From assembly GCA_945859605.1 (NCBI GenBank), contig OX243820.1:30067099-30131098 (forward strand): a stretch of 64,000 nucleotides of DNA. The letters run 5' to 3'. Source of the DNA: Lumbricus rubellus (Eukaryota > Annelida > Clitellata > Crassiclitellata > Lumbricidae). Within the stretch, counting starts at the first letter, position 1. Each line of letters opens with the position of its first letter. Below are positions 9,701 through 20,729 of the stretch, in pieces. The translations under genes were made by a program, and so were the position numbers. The notes under the pieces were generated by a model. The model worked only from the letters and a program-made list of their open reading frames with translations, was not told the origin of the DNA and searched no databases.

Positions 9701-12700
9701 TAAACCGGAGTGCAGGTCCACAGCATTCATTTGTGGGGTGCGGTGGTGTAGTGGTGGCGTCGTTGTCTTGGAGTAGGAAGGTTCGAGGTTCGAATCCACC
9801 TCTCCGCGTAAGGACCTTGAGCAAGTCCTTCACTCACAATTGCTCAGCACTTCGACGTGAAACTCTGATGCAGTGCCCGCTCTGCATTCGGGAGCGCCTC
9901 TGAAAAGAGAGAGCTTGAAGAGGTGCTATAACAAGTACACATACAAACAATTCTGTTCTGAAGCAGTGAAACTTTTGCTTATGAGTTGGATTTAGCTTCA
10001 TAACGAGGACGTAAAACTATTTTGTAAGCGTAACGTAAAAATCTGAATGTAGTTCTGTGTCTTTTATTTGTAGCAAGTTCCGTGACAGATGTTAGTTTAG
10101 ACAAATATCTTTGTCAGAACACAAGCGAGGACAACGTGTCATTTGACGAGATAATAAAAGAAAGTGAGAAGAAACACCGAATGAAACATGCCTGGCTTTA
10201 TGATAAAGAAGAGGAACAACTAAAAGTAAGGATATTGCATCGTGTATTTTGTTTATCCGTTAGAAAGCTTGGTTAGGGTGAGAATTGCTCTGTGGGTTCA
10301 GTTTCTTCCCCCCCCACCCATTGTCTTTCTTTGTACCTCGTAGTAAAGTCTTCATTGCACACACCAATTTTGGACACAAAATTCGCGTCTGACCCCTCAG
10401 TTATTTTTCTGCAATTGTCAAACTGGGCGTACCTTAGCATTTTACTTGGCTAAATTCGGTTATAATGATGACCCAGATCGCATTGATCACATATTTTATG
10501 CAACTGTGCTAATTGTAAATGGTTATCTGCAAGAGGTACTATGTAAATATATAGACCTGCTTCATACAATACGATACAATTTGTTTGACTATGTTCAGGA
10601 ATACGAACAGAACCTCGCTTTGCCGTCGGCTGAAGACCAGTATCGTGATCCAACGTCCAGTAAAGTTCAGACGTGGAAATACGTTGCCAAGAATGCTCTC
10701 ATGTACGTTCCAGAAGGTTAGTGGAGCTGGAATTTAAATCTATTTGATGGTTGTTTGCTGATTCTACAGTTGATTTAGTCGATTTTAGCGTTTGGCTGCA
10801 AATTAGATGTTGATTTTGAAATTTCTGTTGCACAGGTAAATATTAGGCAGTGATGATAATGGCATCATCATGGAGTTTGCAAGTGGAGCATTATTTATTT
10901 ATTTATTAGCCCCTCATTTATAGAGTGACTGAGCTATGAAGAGACAGAGAAATGACAGTCAGCTCCATTCTTTGGGGCAGAGACATGGAATGTATAGGTG
11001 TGTAAACATTCATTCATTCATTCAAGTATTTATATAGCGCCTCTTCAAGTAAACTACTCAGAGGCGCTCCCGACTCCAGTACGGCCAAACAGAACAGTTT
11101 TTAAGTGCTTATAGAATGTGTCAGAGAGTGATCTAGGGAACAGGTTCAGCCAATATGTATGTGTCTTCTCAAAAAGAAGGGGAACATGTATTGTATGTCG
11201 ACAGATTTACCGGGCAAGAACATGTTTCTTACGGCATGCCATAGTTGCTAGTGACGAAACTTGTGAAGCTGCGCCGATTGTTTATTTCAAAGGAATGGAA
11301 TTGTCTTTGGCGGAGAAGATTGCGAATGCCAGCGCTCCACGCGAGATCGTTCATCCCAACACGCGATTCACCGGAAATCCTTTCAGCCTGGAAATGCACA
11401 AGGACAGCATCAACCAAGTGGCTTCCATGAAGGCGATGAAGCTGCACGGAAAAGTAGGTCCTGATGGAAAGGAGATTTTGCCAGCGGAGTCACCGAAAGT
11501 TGGAGGATACGGCTTTGTTGCAACACCTTCAATCACACCTGGTAGGTTTAGCTGTTTATTGTACTTCTGGCCCACCCTGTACATATGAAGTTTTGAACTC
11601 CACTTTCTGGAAATGACATCTTTCGGACGATTCTAAATGTAGATCTATTTGAAGCATTAATTTGTCATCATCATTTTCTGATGTAACCTATCATCATCAT
11701 CATCATCATCATCATCAATGTCCATGGGTTCATCTCCCTCCATTTGTCTCTTTCTCTTGCTGTGTGGCTCAATTGCTGCAGTGATCTGTTTCCACACCAT
11801 TCCACGATGTCATCCTTCCATTCTCTGAAGGGACAGATGTTCCCTTCTGTTCATCCCTTCCATAATACCAAACACCAACGTCTTGAGTTTCCTGGAGTCG
11901 TTTTCCATTCTGCATATAATTATGTCCAACAGTTGATGTAACCTAGTTGTTTATTCATAGTCCTTGTGACTTGTCATTGATATTTTCGTAGTATTTCTAA
12001 TGATTATGCTGTTGTGATGTTCAATTGTTTTCTAATATCATGTAGGTGTGGATGCCTCCCCATTGATGACTTGGGGTGAAATTGATGGTACTCCATTTCG
12101 CTTGGATGGTTCCGACACACCGATAATCCACAGAACACCGGGGCCTGGCTTCAAAATTCCCGAGGTGCCACTTCGTGACCGATGCCTGCACCAACTTGCG
12201 GAGAAAGCAAGCAAGGCACATCGTGCGAAGAAGCAGGAAGCGTTGAAACAAGTGCGATCGACATTCGCCAGGTGAGAGGCTGTCATACATTTGTAGCATC
12301 TCTTATGTAGAAAGTCGCCTTAAAGTATGCTCATTAATGATGCCAAGTTATCTCGTCTCATGAGCCTGGTGTATAAGCATTAAGCATTAACCCTTTCGCT
12401 GCCCAGCCCGGTGTGTACATAATTATAAATGTCTTAAGATGCTATAATGGCAGGGAAAGGGTCAAACAGGTCATCTCAACTATTATCATTTAATTCTTTA
12501 TGCAATCACCTACACTCATCCTCAGGTACATGTAAATTCGATAGACATAGACAACACAATCTGAGATATACATTGATGCTTTCTGTACCAAGTACCTTGT
12601 GTCTATCAGATTTTGACATCAATTTACTAATAGAATAATCATACATTGTACTAAAACCAAAGTTGCACTCATATTGAAGCATTAAATATCACCCTGTAGA

Positions 12701-13454
12701 ATAGATAACACAATATAGTATCGTAATCATAACCTCCAATTTCTAAAGCATTACTCGAAAGCCAAGTGCAGGCACCAACTTGTTCACGAGCGCTGTGTCT
12801 ATTCAGAGGTGTTGTCCGAAAGAGTCGTCTGGTTACCATAGGATCAGAGGTGGCAGACCAGCTGTTAAGGTGGGTGGCGTTTAGGCAGAGAATTGGAAGT
12901 TGGACGATCAGATGAGTCTTCTGGGTAAGAGTTCCTAAAGATGTGTGACTAGTTTTGAATGTAAAGCTCGAGGAGTGATGGAGCATGGGAAAGGTTATGG
13001 TGTGAGACCAGCAAGGGCGGAGGAGAAGCAGAACAAGAGCTTAACCCTTTACCGACCAAAGTATATTAAATGATATGGGAATTCCCAATCCCTCAGTTGG
13101 TACAGAGTTAATATAGGCCTATTTCCTTATTCATTCGACAGCCCATCGCCAAAGTTTTCTCGATCCAAGACCGACCGCCTGCAGTCGCTGTCGCCAGCCG
13201 CACAGCGTCTCATCAACAAGAAGCTGATGATCAACGCTCGATCGGACAAGGCGCTTCGATCGTCCTACACTCCGAGTCCAGGCCATCGTCTGCCGGGGGA
13301 GAGCACGCCCATCATAGAGTCGTCGCCAGCATCGTCGTCTCAGGGTCAGACGCCAACGGGTCAGCAGCAGCAGCGCACGCCAAAGACGCCTTCGTCCATC
13401 ACCGACAATCTTCTGCAGCTGCCGAAGAGATCGAAAGCAAAGGAGTTCTTCTGA
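6788..13454 (+). CDS. ESS2: ESS2 (DGCR14/Es2) splicing factor homolog, complete, eight exons
   Basis: ESS2 is a conserved nuclear protein that associates with the spliceosomal C complex and pre-mRNA splicing. Exons are 6788-6892, 7928-8093, 9249-9377, 10074-10225, 10599-10716, 11293-11541, 12046-12271 and 13142-13454. All have GT-AG borders and compatible phases, giving 485 residues (human about 476). Family blocks are KKRKRVLDEE (basic N-terminus), RDFFPDLPKLQAQ, the KYLCQNTSEDNVSF and KHAWLYDKEEEQLK segments, TWKYVAKNALMYVPEG, VHPNTRF, GKVGPDGKEILPAESPKVGG then FGFVATP-like YGFVATP, SPLMTWGEIDGTP, RTPGPGFKI, and the C-terminal SITDNLLQLPKRSKAKEFF. The start was chosen because the first exon gives the family's basic N-terminus and an in-phase donor. 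The least certain border is the acceptor at 11293, chosen from AAG/GA and family alignment. No TATA box was seen; the region just upstream is CpG- and CA-rich. Confidence 0.97.
7140..7632 (-). mobile_element. Probable LINE 3' remnant with (CAT)n tail
   Basis: In ESS2 intron 1. Read on the minus strand, a coding-like stretch ends with an Arg/Trp-rich segment (WRRTLTGIEPND in one frame) followed by a (GAT)n tail, as in LINE 3' ends. It has several frame breaks and no reverse transcriptase motif is visible, so the family is unassigned. Confidence 0.4.
8226..8292 (+). repeat. tRNA-like fragment (possible SINE head)
   Basis: An A-box-like TCTAGTGGTTT is followed by a good B box, GGTTCAACTCC. It lies in an intron and cannot form a clear cloverleaf by eye. 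Confidence 0.35.
9127..9225. repeat. 23-bp tandem repeat, four copies
   Basis: The unit contains CCTTTGTACATTGCATTTAA and lies upstream of the acceptor of ESS2 exon 9249-9377. Its T-rich strand adds to the polypyrimidine context. Confidence 0.9.
9734..9952 (+). mobile_element. tRNA-derived SINE in ESS2 intron
   Basis: Same family as 3673-3922, opposite orientation. It has A box TGGTGTAGTGG, B box GGTTCGAATCC, body CAAGTCCTTCACTCACAATT-GCTCAGC, the GGGAGCGCCTCTGA block, and ends GCTATAACAAGTACACATAC then AAACAA. Confidence 0.9.
10274..10425 (+). mobile_element. hAT-like MITE relic (GGGTGAGAATTG family)
   Basis: It starts TAGGGTGAGAATTGC and ends CAGTTATTTTTCTGCAATTGTCA. It matches the outline of the copies at 30101-30298, 36526-36637 and 59323-59465. 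No convincing target duplication is seen here. Confidence 0.5.
11015..11110 (-). mobile_element. SINE 3'-end fragment
   Basis: TATATAGCGCCTCTTCAAGT then ACTACTCAGAGGCGCTCCCG, the inverted shared SINE tail, preceded by an (ATTC)n tract. It lies in an ESS2 intron about 180 bp before exon 11293-11541. Confidence 0.7.
11697..11935 (-). mobile_element. LINE 3' end with (GAT)n tail
   Basis: On the minus strand it encodes a degenerate reverse-transcriptase C-terminal segment (SRKLKTLVFGIMEG, DIVEWCG, LQQLSHTAR in shifting frames), then a pure (GAT)n tail at about 11695-11719. This is a typical 5'-truncated non-LTR insertion in an ESS2 intron. Confidence 0.6.
12391..12461. mobile_element. 71-bp TTAA-type micro-element
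   Basis: CCCTTTCGCTGCC...GGCAGGGAAAGGG inverted ends match 12 of 13. The left flank is TTAA (12387-12390) and the right flank is TCAA, a one-base decay of TTAA. Confidence 0.6.
13045..13107. mobile_element. 63-bp TTAA-type micro-element next to the last ESS2 acceptor
   Basis: CCCTTTACCGACCAA...TTGGTACAGAG is flanked by TTAA at 13041-13044 and 13108-13111. It ends 34 bp before the 3' splice site at 13141/13142, so it may supply the branch-point region. Confidence 0.55.
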
Positions 13455-13723
13455 ACGGATTCCCGTTAAGGCCTCGGAATAATGTCGAAGGGATATGACA
13501 TTGAATATATTATTGGATGTAATATCAAAGGGATATACGAGGCCACAACCTGTCATTCAATCAAAGATCGTCTTTTCTGATCTGTCGAACCTATTGTCAT
13601 CGGCTTTACTTTCCCCCTCTCGTTGGTAGTAAATAGTCTCAGTTTTTTTTACAGTAATGGTAACGAGTTCTGGGGTCAGGAACTCAGGATGGTTATCACA
13701 CACAATGGTATTTGCTGATCGGT

Positions 13724-13786
13724 AATAAAGTTGGGGGGCAGGATGTCACACTGTCTTCATGTTCAATTTAAATTCTTGCAAATAAA
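13724..13786 (+). terminator. ESS2 poly(A) signals
   Basis: AATAAA occurs at 13724-13729 and at 13781-13786, about 270 and 330 bp after the ESS2 stop codon. Confidence 0.65.
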
Positions 13787-14827
13787 TCGTGAAATCTAAA
13801 GTCTAACTCCGTGTATTATTAAAATTATATGAGCCGAGGTAATTTGACGGTGTGAGGCTGTGAGCACTACTCTATTAGTGCATGCAGTTTCATAATGGGC
13901 CAATTTTCTGTTTGGGAAGTACCTTCAAATACAAGTGAGGGGATGAACCACAAATTATTGAGAGCTGATACTAAAGAAAAAGCAAATCAAACGAGGGCTG
14001 AGCAAACTAAATTCACATTGACATTAAATAAATTTGATGTGGAATATTTAATATAATTATTATTAAAAAATTAGCATACATTTTAGCAAAGCAGATGAAA
14101 TTGAATCACAATCAAAACATCAAACATGAATGATGGGTGAATAATAATAATTATTCAGCAAGATTTGACTGTCCGTTATGCCTTGTGCCACACTGCATAC
14201 TGTAATTGTATCAATTCTTCTATTACTGTTCTAATTACTAATTCTATTCTTGCACGCCAATTAAGTGCGGTGGCAGGTAAGAAATTTGTGCAACTGCTAT
14301 CATATATATTTTATATTATATTTTAATATATATATATATATGATAAATTGTGTTTATATATTATTATATATATATCATAAATGTATATATACAATTATAC
14401 ATACATGCATACATACATAGGAAAACTAGATTAAGAATACCGCTATACCTAACGCCATAATGGAACCTGGCTTTGAAAGAGCAGCGCTACATGCCCTAAT
14501 TAATACCTTTGAGACCAAAGACGAGATGGACGTTAGAGTGCGCTACTGTTGCATGCACGTGGGTGTCTCAAAGCCTTTCAGATCCAGCCGGCTTCTGATT
14601 GGCTGCAGCTGTAGCAGGCTTCTGATTGGCTGCTGCTGTTGCCAAGGTATTATTAGAAAGCCTCTCGTCTGATCGCCATCAGGAACCTCAAATGTCTTGC
14701 GTTGCTGTTCTGTTCCTGCTGCTGCTGCACTTGGAGGAGACGTTAATTATGATCGCGTCCTCTGATTGATTTAATTAGACAGGCAATATTATTATGTGTG
14801 TCAGAGACGCTTGCAACATCTGATGCA
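13787..14827. other. Intergenic sequence, no gene seen
   Basis: AT-rich spacer with a (TATA)n palindromic patch at 14305-14410. A small open frame near 14689-14766 starts with a leucine-rich, signal-peptide-like stretch, but it stops after about 25 codons and has no support. Confidence 0.6.
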
Positions 14828-14897
14828 TACCAAAATAGCCATCACTCTTTATGACAAATTGCTGGAATATATGTATGTATAATATATACACACCAGC

Positions 14898-14943
<46 letters not shown>

Positions 14944-14985
14944 CAGCAACTGTCATAACAGTAGACCCTAATGACTATTTTGGTA
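14828..14985. mobile_element. Palindromic MITE-like element with AT core
   Basis: Imperfect inverted arms of about 50 bp (TACCAAAATAG...TTGCTGGAATATA and its complement) surround a (TA)n core. The outer ends read TACCAAAATAG / CTATTTTGGTA, so a TA duplication is possible. Confidence 0.6.
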
Positions 14986-15995
14986 TATATATAGGCCTAT
15001 ATTATATTTAGATTTATTTATTTAGCCTATATATGCCTATACTTAGTCTGACGCAGGGACTGTCAGTCCTGAGCGTATTGTGAGGAAAATAGTCGGGGCT
15101 TCCATTTTTGAGTGTATCCTCGATTTAGTAGATCTAATTCCAGAATCCTCTAGGCTATTTCTGGAAGGGTTTGAACCCGAAAACCTCCATAAAGAGACCT
15201 GCGTGCATGAGTACAGTGCAGATCGAAGTTCTGCAAATGAATTTCGTTCTAGGCGAGTTGATTGGAGCTTATGCTGCTTAGCTGATCGATACTAGCCTAC
15301 AGATAGAGTAGGCCTACATTTCGGGATAGGCCTAGCTACACAGGCCTCCGTGTTACCTAAAACTGGACTAAAACAAAGTTTAATTCACTCATGTTTAGAA
15401 ATAGATCCTTTCAGAAAATTTTCATACGTGATGATGATGCATCCGTACATAATTATGCATGTAGGTCTAAGCTCAGAGATAGTGGATTTGCAATGATAAA
15501 AGATTTCTTTTTAGCAAGGGACGGACTGCATGGAAGGTGCATGATAGCGGATTCATTCATTCATTCTGATAATTCATTACAGATAGCCTAGATCAGTGGG
15601 GGGGGGGGGGCTATAGTAACCGAGATGCGCATGCAGGGGGCAAAATATCCAGAGGCCGCGGATAATCAGCTCTCCCCCCCCCATATAATTAAAATGGAAA
15701 AGCCTTTGAAGTTCGATGACTAGATCGGTGTTGGCCAATGGACGTGGACCTGATTAACGTTTTAAATTATAATTATCATCACCGCTTCCATTGATTTTCT
15801 GACACCGTCGATCTGCATTGTAGATCAAAGATATAATATCATGATGGCGAAATGTCGTTAAAAGACATTCTCTCGGCTTCTCACATTTCCATGTTAAAAC
15901 ACTCTAACCCACATAATCTTTATGCCTATTATGCCTATTATAAAGCCTTTTCGGTCATACAGGTCTCTGGATAGCATAGAACCTAGGCTATGCAA
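14986..15995. other. Unannotated spacer
   Basis: It contains open but unconvincing short frames, a G-run at 15598-15610, a C-run near 15675 and several AGGCCTA motifs. I see no exon. Confidence 0.5.
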
Positions 15996-16205
15996 TGGGC
16001 GAAGTGGTGTAGTGGTGGGTTCGGTGCTTTAATTGGACCCGGACGTTTCCAGGTTCGAATCCACCTCAAGCCGCTGCGTAGGAACTTTGAGCATGCAATG
16101 AGCAAGTCTTTCACTAGCAATTGCTCGTGCGTGAAGCTCCGATTCAGTGTCCGCGCTGTAGTCGGGAGCGCCTCTGAGTAGTTTACTTTAGCCTACATGT
16201 AAAAA
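15996..16205 (+). mobile_element. tRNA-derived SINE, diverged subfamily
   Basis: The head GGGCGAAGTGGTGTAGTGGT (A box) is followed by B box GGTTCGAATCC, then TGAGCAAGTCTTTCACTAGC and the shared tail GTCGGGAGCGCCTCTGAGTAG. The tRNA-like head differs clearly from the 9734 and 33266 copies although the tail is shared. Confidence 0.8.
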
Positions 16206-16840
16206 CTAGCAACTCCATCTTTTTCTGGGAGAGGAGAATGCTGCAATAGTTGTGTATAGACATGCATATGTCATATAGAAATAAATTATATGCCCTTCAT
16301 AATTATGTCTATATAATGTCCAGAGAAAGCGTGTCGCACGTGACACTATAAGCCCCTAAAGCCGAGATGAGGTGAAAATCCAGCAAACCACGACCATAAT
16401 TTTATAGGAGACTCACATCGCAGCCTTATAATCACCTTGGATTATTACAAATACTATCCCGCCGACAGTGACACTATAGGTGTCGACGCATGTTATTTCC
16501 AGCCTACATGGTGTGCGTCTAAATTGAAGAAAATCCTCAAACTTCGCCCATGGCACGCATCGTCCAGACAGTAGTCACTGTTCGTTGGCGCCATATAAAT
16601 CTAGACGCTGTAAATAATGGACGCGCCCTGCGTGTACACAGGAGATGGCCATGTCACCGTTAGTTGTTTCATAGAGAAGGAGAAGGCGGGAAAGCAGCAC
16701 ACGCCATCTAGCGATACGTGAGGGACCCGTGGAAGGGCGCATCGTGCATCGCCACCGCCGCCGACGACGTGAGAGATAGAGAGGGAAGCCGTAGTAGGAG
16801 CAGTCTTCATCGTAACAGTTGAGTTATTAGTCTCACCGGT
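16206..16840. other. Unannotated spacer, GC-richer near its end
   Basis: No conserved exon recognised. The last 200 bp are CpG-rich compared with their surroundings and abut the (CCA)n array. Confidence 0.4.
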
Positions 16841-17222
16841 CACACCACACCACCACCACCGCCACCACCAGTTCCTACACCACCACCATCACCACCGTCA
16901 GTGTTCTACACAACCACCACCAGTGTGCTCCACCACCACCAGCGTACACCACCACCACAACCACCTCCACCACCACCAGTGTGCTCCACCACCACCACCA
17001 CCACTACCACCAGTGTACACCACTACCAGCGCCAGTGTCCTACACCACCACCAGTGTTCTCCTCCTCCACCACCACCATCACCAGTATGCTCAACCACAA
17101 CCACTACACCACAACCACCACCAGTGTCCTCTTCAGCTACCACTACCACCACCACAACCACCACCACCACCAGTGTCCTCCACCACCACCACCTTCACCA
17201 CCACCAGTGTCCTCCACCACCA
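16841..17222. repeat. (CCA)n-based minisatellite with CAGTGT spacers
   Basis: CCACCACCACCA runs are punctuated by CAGTGTCCT or CAGTGTGCT every 15-40 bp. All frames are open on both strands (His/Pro/Thr or Gly/Val rich) because of composition, so I do not treat them as genes. Confidence 0.95.
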
Positions 17223-18215
17223 GCGAAAAGACCAGCAGGGAGGAACAGTAGCATTGGTCGATACCGACCGATCGGACTCGATACCTAAACGGCGTATCGA
17301 TACACTGTAGACCGTCGTTCGTTGAGGCGGAGTGATATCGAGTTTTTCATATTTGATTTATATTCGTCGTCTACTGATCGATCGATCGGTCGATGGACCC
17401 GCCGATGCCTCCGTGGATTGAACCGAAGCCAGGACCGGGGCAGGGGCAAGGGGGGGGGCGTTTATTGGCGACGTTTATTAGACTATGGTCGTCCACCCAT
17501 AGCAGAGGCCGCAGCCGGTGTGAGGTCAAATCGGGTCCAGGTGAAAATAGTCATCGGCGAAAACTGTTCCAGAACTTCCAGTTTAACTAATTTTCAAAAC
17601 ATGCTGTGATTGGTTCTCGTGGCTGTGACGTGAAATGCGCTCCAAGCCATATAGGCTAAGTTGTTATTTGTTTCTCATCTCGCCTGTTGTTGGCAGCTGT
17701 TTTGTTAGGCGCTTTTGTAACGGCATAGCCGGATCACTAACGCCACATAGATTATTATTAATATCAAACACTCTGTCGAATTGTTTTAGCTTTTTTGTTT
17801 CGTTTGTCGAAGGCGGGTTTTGACCTCATAATCATTTCGACTGAAAATAATTATAGCCTATCAACTAGGTCTTTTTTGCTGTTTTCTCACTAATAAAAAA
17901 TATTATTTTCAGTTAAATTCTGTTAGGGTATTAAGGCAACAGCAAACTGAACGTCATTGGGGACTAGTTGTTTTCTTCGTTTTTGGATCACTATAACTCG
18001 GCCGTTCATCTGATTTGACGCAGCGCTCTGGAATGCGCCTGACAGTTAAGTAGAGCTTTAAAAATTCTCTGTCCACTATTATTATTGCGATATCGTGTGA
18101 AAAGTGGTCGGACTGAGAACCATTTTCGCCTATATAGGAGCAGCCATGACACTAAACCGGATGTGAGTCTTCGCCTCGTGGTTCCCTGCTCTCCGCCACG
18201 ATCATCGTTGGAGAG
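17223..18215. other. Unannotated spacer
   Basis: Contains short frames such as one at 17393-17590 (Pro/Gly-rich), none with a recognised domain or splice context. Confidence 0.4.
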
Positions 18216-18218
18216 ACA

Positions 18219-18429
18219 GTCAGAGATAAACAAAGAGAGACAGACAGTCAGAGACAGACAGTCAGAGACAGACAGCCAGGGACAGACAGAGGCAGACATA
18301 CAGCGATACAAAGCCGGACAAAAAGACGCACAGTTGATTGACGACGGTATTGGCGGTGGTCGAGACGATTTACTGATGTCGTGGATGAAGGGCGATAGTA
18401 AGTGACAAAGTGAGAGAGTCAACAGAGTC

Positions 18430-18522
<93 letters not shown>

Positions 18523-18960
18523 TAATGACAGACAGACAGACAGACAGACAGAGATGCAAACAGACAGACAGACTGTCTGTCTGTCTGTCTGTTTGCATCT
18601 CTGTCTGTCTGTCTGTCTGTCTGTCATTATGTCTGTCTGTCTGACAGACAGACATAATGACAGACTGACAGACAAATACACAAGCAGATACACAGACAGA
18701 CACAGGGTCCACATACAAATACACAGTCAGGCAGAGAGGTACAGAGAAAGACAGGCAGACAAACAGACAGATAGACAGACACAGACACATCGACAGACAG
18801 GTATCTAGACGGACAAATAGACAGGCACACAGACAGGCAAACAGAAGGTCCGATAGACAGAGACAAACACAGACAGACACACAAACAGACAGACAGGCAG
18901 ACAAACAGGCAGACAGACCCGCACACAGACAAGCAGATATACAGACATAGCTTATCCAGA
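18219..18960. repeat. (CAGA)n/(GACA)n tetranucleotide array with internal palindrome
   Basis: About 740 bp, dominated by GACA units. At about 18509-18643 the strand asymmetry flips and flips back, giving a near-perfect palindrome with arms that share CATAATGA and GAGATGCAAA landmarks at symmetric positions (18521 and 18625; 18553 and 18592). Confidence 0.95.
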
Positions 18961-19019
18961 GGAAGAATAGAAGTCGGATCTAAGCCGTGGTTTCGTTGGT
19001 CCCGTGATTGCGGATTATC

Positions 19020-19150
19020 CATCTAATCCGCAAGTCTTCGCTCAACATCACCCGACGTCGGCGGCGTTCGGATGCACCGCCGCACTCGTCTGCGCATGCG
19101 TGCGGGGCATGCGTACGACGCGGTCGACTGATGAGCGCATGCGCGGCGGC
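19020..19150. promoter_or_regulatory. CpG-rich patch with two NRF1-type palindromes
   Basis: TGCGCATGCGT at 19091-19101 and GCGCATGCGC at 19135-19144 match the NRF1/erect-wing site common in metazoan housekeeping promoters. The patch is far richer in CpG than its surroundings. No transcript start can be assigned. Confidence 0.3.
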
Positions 19151-19442
19151 CTCAACGTATATTTCGTTCCGCCTGTCAACGCGAAGAGAGACACAGGCAG
19201 ACATAGAGACAGGAACATAGAGACGTAGATGAAGGCTGACAGCCAGCACTCATCTACTGCGGGTGGCGACCTCTGCTTCCGCAAAGCCACGAAATGCAAG
19301 TCGGAAACAAATGGGAACAGTTATGCGCCGGAACAGCATCGTCGTCGTCCGTTCCAGCGGAACACCGGGAACAGCTCACGGCAAGCCGAGCCTCTTACAC
19401 CCAAGTTAAGCGGCAACAGTTGCATGATGCACGCGCTATATA

Positions 19443-19657
19443 CAAGGCCGTAGCCAGGATTTTATTTCGGGGGGTGTTTCTCATCAAGTTTCATATTTTT
19501 TGCGAAATTTCTTCTATTATTTCATTTCGGGGGGTGTTTTCATGGCTTTATTTCATGGTTTTTGCATGACAAAGTAGAAAATGCAATAAATTTTTTCTGC
19601 ATTTTTCATTTCGGGGGGTGTTCAAACACCCAAAACACCCCCCTGTCTACGGCCTTG
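19443..19657. mobile_element. 215-bp hAT-type MITE (CAAGGCCGTAG family)
   Basis: CAAGGCCGTAGCCAGG...CTACGGCCTTG inverted ends are flanked by the perfect 8-bp duplication GCTATATA (19435-19442 and 19658-19665). The interior has three TTTCGGGGGGTGTT blocks. A relative lies at 52446-52762. Confidence 0.85.
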
Positions 19658-19665
19658 GCTATATA

Positions 19666-20700
19666 AGTTAACGCAGTAACGTCTACAGTACGCGTCGACA
19701 TTCGTAGGTCGCAAGACTCGCAACAGCGTAAGTGTCGTCTGCTGGCAGCGTTGAGCGCGGGAAACCGGTTTACAGACGCGCATGCAGGCCTATACGACGT
19801 TGTACGGCAACTGGATTCAGCAGAGATTTGCAAGGCGTCTGATTTATATGGCTACTGAAATGATTTCGGTTACAAGTGCTGAAAACTTTTCTGCTTTTTA
19901 CTTGACATCTGATACCGTTTTTGAGTCATTACCGAGTCAGATAAATCGATTCATACGCGCGTTAGAATACGCGAGTTATAGGCCTACTCGAGTCGAACAT
20001 TTCGAGTTACATTCGAAGAAATATTGCGACTTATGTAGGCTATGTTGTCTACTTGGATAAAACTCTAACTATATTTGGATTTTAAAAAATCCACCTATTA
20101 TAGGGTAGCGTGTAAGTAGAAATTTCGAGCTATGAGTAAGTCATGAATTTTTCGACTGCGGCGTGTTGTGTGAAATTCGTCTGTAAGATTGCATTGCAGG
20201 CGGAAGCTGATGAAAACGCAATAGTTATGGATGCACATGCCGCATAAAAATAACGGTTAGCCTACTTACTTATTAACGCAGATTGATGACTATCTAGAAA
20301 TGGCAGCAACGCACACAGATGATGTGGTTTCTTCTTCAAGTTGTTCGTGTAAGTGTTTCACCGACCTTCCCTTGAGATCGACCTTCGTGAGACCATCCAG
20401 GGTCTAAACTTCTAAAGCGATCTATCGGATATCATCCTATTTAGGGAATTGAACCAACGCTGCATGCGAGCGAACTTAAGACGGTTAAGAACCCCTTAAT
20501 ATGTTTATGGGGCTTATGCGTTCACAAGGTTTCTGACATAGGATTCTCGTCGTTGGGGCTGCTGACAATCTCGTTGTTTCATCGCCGCCATTGATGTTTT
20601 GGACCAAACGACGTCATGCCTACGTCATCATCATCTGGTTCCCTGTTGTTCTCGGCTGCTGCAACTTATTGTCGGCTTTTCAGCATCGTTGCTGTCGCTT
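19666..20700. other. Unannotated spacer
   Basis: Low-copy-looking sequence with no recognised exon. A hydrophobic short frame at 20591-20700 could mimic a signal anchor but has no domain behind it. Confidence 0.4.
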
Positions 20701-20729
20701 CGACTGCGTGTGTCATTTGCAAAGCACAT

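Noticed and set aside
14689..14766. Short leucine-rich signal-peptide-like frame
   Set aside because: About 25 codons; the only nearby GT would leave phase 2, whereas exon 44823 needs a phase-1 donor.
16901..17310. Proline/histidine-rich frames with apparent structure
   Set aside because: Encoded by (CCA)n minisatellite; open on both strands and in several frames.
18006..19022. Cys/Leu/Ser- and Thr/Asp/Arg-rich open frames
   Set aside because: Products of the (CAGA)n array; no domain, no splice context.
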